NCBI GenBank assembly: GCA_900553655.1
Contig: USEQ01000016.1
Location: 1-10,431, forward strand
From: an uncultured Slackia sp.
GTDB lineage: Bacteria; Actinomycetota; Coriobacteriia; Coriobacteriales; Eggerthellaceae
Length of the DNA: 10,431 nucleotides
Direction of reading: 5' to 3'
Shown: positions 5,595 to 10,431 of the stretch, piece after piece
How positions within the stretch are numbered: position 1 is the stretch's first letter
Layout of the letters: every line of letters begins with the position of its first letter
Notes under the pieces: generated by a model
What the model was told of the DNA's origin: nothing
The model's input: the letters and a program-made list of their open reading frames with translations, nothing else
The model's database searches: none
Translations under genes and position numbers: made by a program

Positions 5595-6922
5595 CGAAGC
5601 GAGTGCTACTTTGCGCGGACGGCCAATCGTTGGCAAATCCGGTGCTTCTGGGGCTTAGTGACGAACGATTGGATTCCATTCCCTGGCTTGCTTGCGTCTC
5701 GTCCGCCGAATCGTGCAGGAGGACTGCACGTGCGATAAGTTCGCTTGAAGAGCTCTGGGTTGTGTCTTGCGACGACATGGATTCAATCAATGTTGCGGCT
5801 GCGTTGAAGAGAGACGATCCCGAAAGGCGGGTCTATCTCGTTTCTTTCGGAAACAACGGTTCTCTTGCGAGCAGGGCTGCCGCCGCGAAGCTCGATGGCG
5901 TGCTGAATGAGCTGTTGTTCGCGAAGCGTTACGAGCAGGTGAAGAGGGCCTGCGGCGTTCAGGGGAAAGCTTCGAGCCTGCAAAGCGGCGAGGAGTTCTC
6001 CGGGCAGAGGGCTGAGGGCGTGAAAGGGAAGAGCTGCTTCCAGGGGGAATGCGGCGCCTTTCCTGAGCGTGTGGCGGCTGGGCCGAAAACCCCGCGTGAG
6101 CCTTTGCCGAAATCGGGGATTTCGGCAAAGGAACCGAGGGCAACCACGATTGCGGTCGTATCGGGAACCGGCGGGTCTGGAAAAAGCACCGTAGCGGCGG
6201 TCCTCTCGCTCCTTTCGAGGAATGCGGGCTTGTCCACTGCGGTTCTCGATGCCGACTTGCAGTTCGGCGATATGGACTATCTGCTTGGCCTGCAGGAGCC
6301 GGTTCGCATAGAGGACGTTGCGGAGGATGGAGAAAGGCTGCAGAGCATCGCGGGGCAAGGTTCGATGGAGAGGCCGGCTCTTGTTGCGGCGCCGAGGAGA
6401 ATCGAGACGGCAGAAGTCGTTGTCTCGGAGATTCCGACAATACTTGAAACGTTGAGGAGCATGTTTGATGTCGTGGTCGTCAACACCGGCGCGTTTTGGT
6501 CGGACCCTCAGGCCATGGTTCTCGAATCGGCGGATTCGGTCGTTTTCGTCATGGATGCTCGCCCCTCCTCGTTGCGTGCAACCGCCCATGCCATGGAGCT
6601 GTGCGTGCGTTTGGGGGTTGCCACGACGGGCTTCACTTTCGTGGTGAACAAACACGAGAAAACAAGTTTGCTTTCGGCGGTCGATGTCGCATGCGCGCTT
6701 CATGGAGCAAAAGCGTTCGAGGCCCCTTATGGAGGACGAGATGTGGACGAGCTGCTTGGCGCCGGATACCCCGAAGAACTGCTCGCTTCGAAGAATCCAT
6801 TCGTCGAAGCGATGGCGGATTTGCTGGAGGGTCTTCTCCCCGGAAAGAAGAGGGAAGCGGTTGAGAAAGAGAGAAGCGCGAAAAAGAGAAAGCCATTTTT
6901 CTTGAGAGGAGGGCGGTCATGA
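5591..6922 (+). CDS. tadZ: TadZ/CpaE-like ParA/MinD-family ATPase of the Tad pilus
   Basis: A 443-residue cytoplasmic protein. Residues 1-120 look like the receiver-like N-terminal domain of CpaE/TadZ proteins, followed by a flexible linker (about 122-183) and a ParA/MinD-type P-loop domain (185-415) with a basic tail (419-436). The P-loop is SGTGGSGKST (191-200) and the segment AVLDADLQFGDMDYLLGL (217-234) carries the paired aspartates of the family. Two motifs are atypical: Thr193 stands where the family's signature lysine (KGGxGK) is expected, and FDVVVVNTG (292-300) has Asn where Walker B usually has Asp. TadZ/CpaE proteins place the Tad machine at the cell pole. The start overlaps the cpaB stop (ATGA) with GGGAGGTGG upstream, and the stop overlaps the tadA start in the same way, so translation is probably coupled. 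The linker DNA holds a perfect 13-bp inverted repeat. Confidence 0.87.
   Translation: MTKRVLLCADGQSLANPVLLGLSDERLDSIPWLACVSSAESCRRTARAISSLEELWVVSCDDMDSINVAAALKRDDPERRVYLVSFGNNGSLASRAAAAKLDGVLNELLFAKRYEQVKRACGVQGKASSLQSGEEFSGQRAEGVKGKSCFQGECGAFPERVAAGPKTPREPLPKSGISAKEPRATTIAVVSGTGGSGKSTVAAVLSLLSRNAGLSTAVLDADLQFGDMDYLLGLQEPVRIEDVAEDGERLQSIAGQGSMERPALVAAPRRIETAEVVVSEIPTILETLRSMFDVVVVNTGAFWSDPQAMVLESADSVVFVMDARPSSLRATAHAMELCVRLGVATTGFTFVVNKHEKTSLLSAVDVACALHGAKAFEAPYGGRDVDELLGAGYPEELLASKNPFVEAMADLLEGLLPGKKREAVEKERSAKKRKPFFLRGGRS
6101..6131 (+). repeat. Perfect 13-bp inverted repeat inside tadZ
   Basis: cctttgccgaaat (6101-6113) and atttcggcaaagg (6119-6131) are exact reverse complements around a 5-nt loop (cgggg). 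It lies in the linker-coding part of tadZ just before the P-loop domain and encodes PLPKSGISAKEP. There is no T-tract after it. Confidence 0.9.
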
Positions 6923-8241
6923 CGCTTATGGAGCGTGTGAAGGTTGCGGAGGCGGAATGCGGAAGCATCGCCTCGGTCAGCAGGGATGCATGGATGCTCG
7001 ACGAGCTGAAAGACGAAGTCGGCGCCGTTATTCCGGGGGATGTTCTGGCGTCGCTCTCCGTCGAGAATCCCAAGCGTGCGCGAAGCGAGCTAAAAAGGGC
7101 GGTTCAGAGCATATACGCTCGACCGAAATGGGCATCACGACCGTCCGATACGAAAGACCGCATATTCTCCGATTTGGTCGATGTCGTTTTCGGGCTGGGT
7201 CCGCTGCAGTCGCTCGTGGAAGACGAGTCGGTGACCGAAATCATGGTGAACGGAACGAAATCGATATTCGTCGAACGAGAAGGAAAGATAGAGCCATGCG
7301 GGCCGCTTTTTTCAAACACCGCCCAGCTTAGAGCGCTTATCGACAGGATTCTTGCCCCGCTTGGCAGACGTGTTGACGAGAGCAGCCCCATGGTCGATGC
7401 CCGCCTTCCGAACGGTCACCGCGTGAACATCGTCATTCCGCCAATAGCGCTCGACGGTCCGACGATAACTATCCGCAAATTTACCGACAAGGTCATGTCT
7501 CTTGAGGAAATGGAGAGCAAAGGGTCCTTCGACGAGAGAGTTGGTCTTTTGTTCGCCTGGGCGGTGAAAGCGCGCAAGAATATCGCTGTGTGTGGAGGAA
7601 CGGGCAGCGGCAAGACGACGCTTCTGAACGCGCTGTCGTGCATCATCGCAAAAGAGGAGCGAATCGTCACGATCGAGGATTCGGCCGAATTGAGGTTCAC
7701 CGAGCATCCTCATGTTGTGCGGCTCGAATCTCGTGCTCGCAACGCAGAGGGGGTTGGGGAGGTTTCCATTCGAGACCTTGTGCGCAATGCGCTTCGAATG
7801 AGGCCGGACAGAATCATCGTAGGGGAATGTCGAGGCGCGGAAGCTCTCGATATGCTCCAGGCCATGAATACGGGTCACGACGGCTCTCTCACCACCCTTC
7901 ATGCGAATTCGCCGAAGGACATGATTATGCGTTTGGTGACGATGGTCCGTTACGGCGTCGACCTACCTGTAGACGTCATCGAGCGCAATATCGCATCCGC
8001 GATCGATTTGGTGATTCAGGTGGCGCGGTACAAAGACGGCAGACGTTTCGTGAGCGAGATATCCGTTATCGAGCAAGACGGGCTCGAAGCGTGCGGGACG
8101 CGACCCCTTTTCGAGCGTAGCGGCCTTGACGAGCGCGGTACGTGGCGCACGTTGCCTGCATGGGTGGAAGAGTCGGTTGCCCAGGGGTTTGTAGGGGAAA
8201 GCGAGGTGAAGCGATGGAAACAGGCGCCATATTGCTCGTAG
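6919..8241 (+). CDS. tadA: TadA/CpaF secretion ATPase (type II/IV secretion, VirB11-like)
   Basis: A 440-residue cytoplasmic hexameric-type ATPase that powers Flp pilus assembly and works on the TadB/TadC membrane platform. The N-terminal domain (about 80-190) has [22 protein letters not shown] (split by family as the CpaF signature) and [16 protein letters not shown]. The C-terminal RecA-like domain has Walker [10 protein letters not shown] (226-234), the Asp box VTIEDSAEL (250-258), Walker [19 protein letters not shown] (295-312) with the MNTGHDGS segment, and the His box TTLHANS (325-331). All catalytic motifs are intact and length fits the family. The ATG at 6919 overlaps the tadZ stop (ATGA) with a GAGAGGAGG ribosome binding site just upstream; an in-frame ATG at 6928 is possible but less likely. 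The last 28 bases overlap tadB. Confidence 0.96.
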   Translation: MTLMERVKVAEAECGSIASVSRDAWMLDELKDEVGAVIPGDVLASLSVENPKRARSELKRAVQSIYARPKWASRPSDTKDRIFSDLVDVVFGLGPLQSLVEDESVTEIMVNGTKSIFVEREGKIEPCGPLFSNTAQLRALIDRILAPLGRRVDESSPMVDARLPNGHRVNIVIPPIALDGPTITIRKFTDKVMSLEEMESKGSFDERVGLLFAWAVKARKNIAVCGGTGSGKTTLLNALSCIIAKEERIVTIEDSAELRFTEHPHVVRLESRARNAEGVGEVSIRDLVRNALRMRPDRIIVGECRGAEALDMLQAMNTGHDGSLTTLHANSPKDMIMRLVTMVRYGVDLPVDVIERNIASAIDLVIQVARYKDGRRFVSEISVIEQDGLEACGTRPLFERSGLDERGTWRTLPAWVEESVAQGFVGESEVKRWKQAPYCS

Positions 8242-9212
8242 GGTGCGTATCGGGGTTTTTCTGCGCCGCCCTCCTGGGAAAAGGAATATACGAGGGGATT
8301 CATTTCGCTTTCTTGGCCTCGAGGGCGAATGAAGAGCGTCAAGACGCCCTCGAGCGGGGCGGAGCGAGGAAAACGCTTTATCTCATCGTGCGACATTATG
8401 CCCGCAACGGAGTGCCGTCGCTCGTTTCCTCGGTTCGCTTTCTCGGGCGCGTTCGATGGTTGGAAAGGACGTTTTCGAATGCGGCCTCTTTTCTGAGGCG
8501 GCGAGGGTGGGCGTCCGGGTCAGAGAGTGCGGGAACCTTGCTTGCGGTGTCGTTTCTTTTCGTGGCGGCGGTCGTGTTTTTTACCGTACGTTCTTTTGCG
8601 GCTGCGTTGCTGATCCCTTCGTGCGCGTTTCTTGCCGTTGCGGTTTATCTTTCCAGGGAGCGCGATCGCGAGCAAGATCTTCTTCGCGACCAGGTACCGG
8701 ACGCTTTGAGGTGCATGGAAGCGTGCCTTCATGCGGGACTGTCGCTGCCACAGGCTTTCGCCGAGGTTGCCGAAGAGATGGAAGCACCCGCGAAAGATCT
8801 GTTCTCCCGCGTTTCCCGTGATCTCGACTTGGGGTTTTCCGTTGAGCAGTCGCTGTCTCGATTTCGGGATAGCTCCGAAATAGAAGAACTTGCGTTTGTG
8901 GCCATGGCACTTGACGTGCAGTACGTATGCGGAGGGAACGCGAAGCCGGTTCTGCAATCGGCGGAAGACTCCGTCGCCAGGTCTCTCGACCTCCGGCGGC
9001 TGCTGCGAGTCCAAACGGCGCAAGCGCGCTTCTCGGCCCAGATCGTCAGCGTGATGCCCGTGTTCTTGTTGGCGATCGTCTCCGTTGTGAGCCCCGGGTT
9101 TCTCAATCCGTTTTTCGAAAGCGCCACGGGTCTTGCCCTGCTCGTTGTTGCTGCGGGAATGCAGGTGATGGGGATATTGCTGGTGAAGCGGACTCTGGAG
9201 ATAGAGGTGTAG
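8214..9212 (+). CDS. tadB: TadB-like inner-membrane protein (type II secretion F family)
   Basis: A 332-residue membrane protein, one of the two T2SF-domain proteins that form the platform for the TadA ATPase. Hydrophobic segments lie at about 5-22, 107-126, 128-146, 274-296 and 304-325. The cytoplasmic T2SF domain spans about 160-272, with VPDALRCMEACLHAGLSLPQAF (161-182 region) and a following helical part ending in LRRLLRVQTAQARFSAQI. This is the pattern of TadB: late helices plus one GspF-type domain. I chose ATG 8214 because GAGGTG (8203-8208) is 5 bases upstream and the first membrane helix follows at once. A GTG at 8142 in the same frame would add a segment lying wholly inside tadA and lacks support. 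The 28-base overlap with tadA points to coupled translation. A 50-70-base gap separates it from tadC. Confidence 0.92.
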   Translation: METGAILLVGCVSGFFCAALLGKGIYEGIHFAFLASRANEERQDALERGGARKTLYLIVRHYARNGVPSLVSSVRFLGRVRWLERTFSNAASFLRRRGWASGSESAGTLLAVSFLFVAAVVFFTVRSFAAALLIPSCAFLAVAVYLSRERDREQDLLRDQVPDALRCMEACLHAGLSLPQAFAEVAEEMEAPAKDLFSRVSRDLDLGFSVEQSLSRFRDSSEIEELAFVAMALDVQYVCGGNAKPVLQSAEDSVARSLDLRRLLRVQTAQARFSAQIVSVMPVFLLAIVSVVSPGFLNPFFESATGLALLVVAAGMQVMGILLVKRTLEIEV

Positions 9213-9267
9213 CTGGCGAAGGGGGCGCTGAAGATAGGGGTACGGCAAGAAGGTCGGTTTGTCGATG

Positions 9268-9277
9268 AAAGGAGGTG
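9268..9277 (+). promoter_or_regulatory. Perfect anti-SD match that may set a TTG start for tadC
   Basis: AAAGGAGGTG matches the complement of the 16S rRNA 3' end over ten bases. It lies 5 bases before an in-frame TTG at 9283 (7 bases counted from the AGGAGG core), but after the upstream ATG at 9265, which has only a weak AAGAAGG 11 bases before it. Confidence 0.6.
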
Positions 9278-9282
9278 CCGTT

Positions 9283-9954
9283 TTGGTCTGGACGGCAATG
9301 GCGGCTGTGTGGGCGTCGGCTTTCGGCTGGATTGTCTGCGCGGCGGTGCTCGAGAGGCTCGAAGAGAGAAGGCGCGTAGACAAGCTGGTGCGTCTGTTCC
9401 CGGGAAATGACGGCGACAGGCGTTTCGGAGACTCGACGCCGAAGGAAGAAGGTCGTTTCGCGAGGGCTTTACGCCGGAAAGCGTCCTTGTCTCAAAGGCG
9501 GCGCGCCAAGGAGCGGCTGGAGATTCAGAAGCATATTCCCGAAATGGTCGATGCCGTTGCGCTGGGAATGCGGGCGGGTCTTTCGTTCGAGAGCGCATTC
9601 GAGCTGTATTGCGAGCGTTTCGACGATGTCCTGTCGCGCAAGTGCCGTCGGGCGCATGCATGTTGGGAGAGCGGCCTCGTTTCACGTGATGCGGCCTTGC
9701 GAGCCTTGGCTGAAGAGATGGACGTGCCGGTGATGACGAGGTTCGTGGGAAACGTTATTCGCTGTCTTCGTTACGGAAGCCCCATGTCGCGGGTTTTCGA
9801 ATCGGTGGCAAGCGAGGCGAGAAGCTGCTATCGGTCCCAGATGGAGGAGGTGGTGGCAAAGGCTCCGGTGAAGATGCTCATGCCAACGGCGGGGCTCATT
9901 CTCCCAGCCATGCTCATTGTTGTCATGGGCCCTGTGTTGCTGGAATTCGTATAG
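9283..9954 (+). CDS. tadC: TadC-like inner-membrane protein (type II secretion F family)
   Basis: A 223-residue protein from the TTG at 9283; starts at ATG 9265 (229 aa) or TTG 9259 (231 aa) are also in frame. The TTG is preferred because a perfect AAAGGAGGTG sits before it. Numbered from 9283, a hydrophobic segment lies at about 2-20, then a charged arm, then the T2SF domain from about 80 with IPEMVDAVALGMRAGLSFESAF, and a C-terminal hydrophobic helix (about 200-220, LMPTAGLILPAMLIVVMGP split in the family pattern). TadC pairs with TadB as the platform of the pilus machine. It is shorter than many TadC proteins (often near 280-300 aa), mostly at the N-terminus, which has one clear helix. It follows tadB in the same direction and ends 29 bases before flp. 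Confidence 0.88.
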   Translation: MVWTAMAAVWASAFGWIVCAAVLERLEERRRVDKLVRLFPGNDGDRRFGDSTPKEEGRFARALRRKASLSQRRRAKERLEIQKHIPEMVDAVALGMRAGLSFESAFELYCERFDDVLSRKCRRAHACWESGLVSRDAALRALAEEMDVPVMTRFVGNVIRCLRYGSPMSRVFESVASEARSCYRSQMEEVVAKAPVKMLMPTAGLILPAMLIVVMGPVLLEFV

Positions 9955-9983
9955 GTGGAATTCGACGGATTAAGGAGAAGACG

Positions 9984-10262
9984 ATGGGAAATACGGTTGC
10001 GAATAAATGCGCGGCGATTGGAAGCGAAACGAACGGACGCGTGCAAGGCGTTCGCGAAGCACTTGACCGCATGCGCGGGCGAATGCGCTCCCGCGCAGCG
10101 AGAGCGCACGGTTTCCTTATATGCAAAAAGGGACAGGGCACGACGGAATACGCAATCCTGGTGGGTGTTCTCGTGGTGATAGCGATCGTCGCCATCACGC
10201 TGTTCCGTCCCAAAATCGAGGAGCTTTGGAATGCTATCGCGGATGGAATCAACGGTCTTTGA
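9984..10262 (+). CDS. flp: Flp-type (type IVb) prepilin with long leader
   Basis: A 92-residue prepilin. The motif KKGQGTTEYAILVG (48-61) is the Flp processing site: Gly50 at -1, Glu at +5 and Tyr at +6. A hydrophobic helix follows (about 57-73), then a short amphipathic end (RPKIEELWNAIADGING). A prepilin peptidase, not in this window, would cut after Gly50 and leave a 42-residue pilin. The 50-residue leader is long for this family, which usually has roughly 10-30 residues, and is basic (many Arg). AAGGAGA (9972-9978) is 5 bases before the ATG, so the long form is well supported, although Met30 and Met34 are in frame. It follows tadC by 29 bases. Placing flp after tadC rather than at the operon's start is found in many actinobacterial tad loci. 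Confidence 0.9.
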   Translation: MGNTVANKCAAIGSETNGRVQGVREALDRMRGRMRSRAARAHGFLICKKGQGTTEYAILVGVLVVIAIVAITLFRPKIEELWNAIADGINGL

Positions 10263-10431
10263 ACGATTTTTCTTTCGGTTGGACGGGCAAAGGCCAGGCC
10301 CCTTTCGGCGTATGAGCCGCAATGTTGAACGGCGTCGCCTTCGGCGAGAGGGGCAAGGAAGCGTCGAATATGCGCTGGTGGTTGTTGCGTTTCTTGCTGT
10401 GGCTATTGCTTTGGGGGCTCTGTGGCACTTC
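10231..10431 (+). CDS. Second pilin-like or TadE-like protein with long leader (5' part only)
   Basis: An open frame of 67 codons runs off the window end. It starts MLSRMESTVF and contains RRLRREGQGSVEYALVVVA followed by a hydrophobic helix ending ALWHF. The GQGSVEY part matches the Flp/TadE type of prepilin processing site (Gly at -1, Glu +5, Tyr +6). With the start at 10231 the leader is about 42 residues, rich in Arg. The start is supported by GAGGAG (10218-10223) 7 bases upstream and overlaps the flp end by 32 bases; ATG 10243 and ATG 10312 are alternatives. It could be a second pilin, a TadE/TadF pseudopilin or another minor pilin. The remainder of the gene, which would decide this, is outside the window. 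Confidence 0.75.
   Translation, partial: MLSRMESTVFERFFFRLDGQRPGPFRRMSRNVERRRLRREGQGSVEYALVVVAFLAVAIALGALWHF

Noticed and set aside
5208..5790. Antisense frames with repeated proline/arginine peptides opposite cpaB and tadZ
   Set aside because: The repeats arise because the 21-nt unit is divisible by three, so every frame repeats every 7 codons. The sense frame has the SAF and RcpC-like domains.
8142..8213. N-terminal extension of tadB from a GTG at 8142
   Set aside because: The extension lies wholly within tadA, lacks a ribosome binding site, and would put 24 Cys/Gly-rich residues before the first membrane helix. ATG 8214 has a good site.
1..10431. CRISPR arrays, insertion sequences, transposases, toxin-antitoxin or phage genes
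   Set aside because: Both strands were read for these. No spaced identical repeats, transposase-like frames or terminal inverted repeats were seen.

Overview
The window holds two unrelated gene blocks on the + strand, separated by a tRNA gene on the - strand. Moderate-to-high GC, actinobacterial-looking genes, strong Shine-Dalgarno sites, an ArcD of the YfcC/DcuC type and a Tad pilus locus of the Gram-positive kind suggest an anaerobic actinobacterium. The class Coriobacteriia (for example the Eggerthellaceae, where arginine fermentation is common) is my best guess. This is an inference from gene content, because there is no rRNA or other marker gene in the window.

Left block, 1-4096: the arginine deiminase (ADI) pathway. 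It has the 3' end of arcA (arginine deiminase), arcB (catabolic ornithine carbamoyltransferase), arcC (carbamate kinase) and an arcD-like 13-helix-class transporter. Together they would take up arginine in exchange for ornithine, convert it to ornithine, ammonia and CO2, and make one ATP per arginine. Hairpins lie after arcA, directly before arcB and after arcC, and a strong UUCG-loop terminator follows arcD. This suggests graded expression along the operon. The block uses a narrow codon set (Arg almost only CGT/CGC, many GCT/GTT), as expected of highly expressed genes.

Middle, 4097-4712: a short stretch in which I see no gene, a bidirectional terminator, tRNA-Val(UAC) on the - strand with a good promoter, then about 360 bases before the next confident gene. 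That leader can fold into three consecutive hairpins (4399-4546) and contains a possible 30-codon basic ORF.

Right block, 4713-10431 (runs off the end): a compact tad/Flp (type IVb/IVc pilus) assembly operon. It contains a CpaB/RcpC-like SAF protein with a heptad-repeat tail, a TadZ/CpaE-like ParA/MinD ATPase with altered ATPase motifs, the TadA/CpaF secretion ATPase, the inner-membrane proteins TadB and TadC, an Flp prepilin with a long leader, and the start of a second pilin-like or TadE-like protein that overlaps flp. Most junctions overlap (ATGA or longer), which indicates translational coupling. Codon use here is broader (AGG, AGA, CGA, ATA common), unlike the arc block.

Both blocks belong to known families, and I do not see a wholly unknown system. 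The points most worth checking are the altered TadZ motifs, the perfect 13-bp hairpin inside tadZ, the tandem long-leader prepilins, the 21-nt repeat tail of cpaB, and the structured tad leader.
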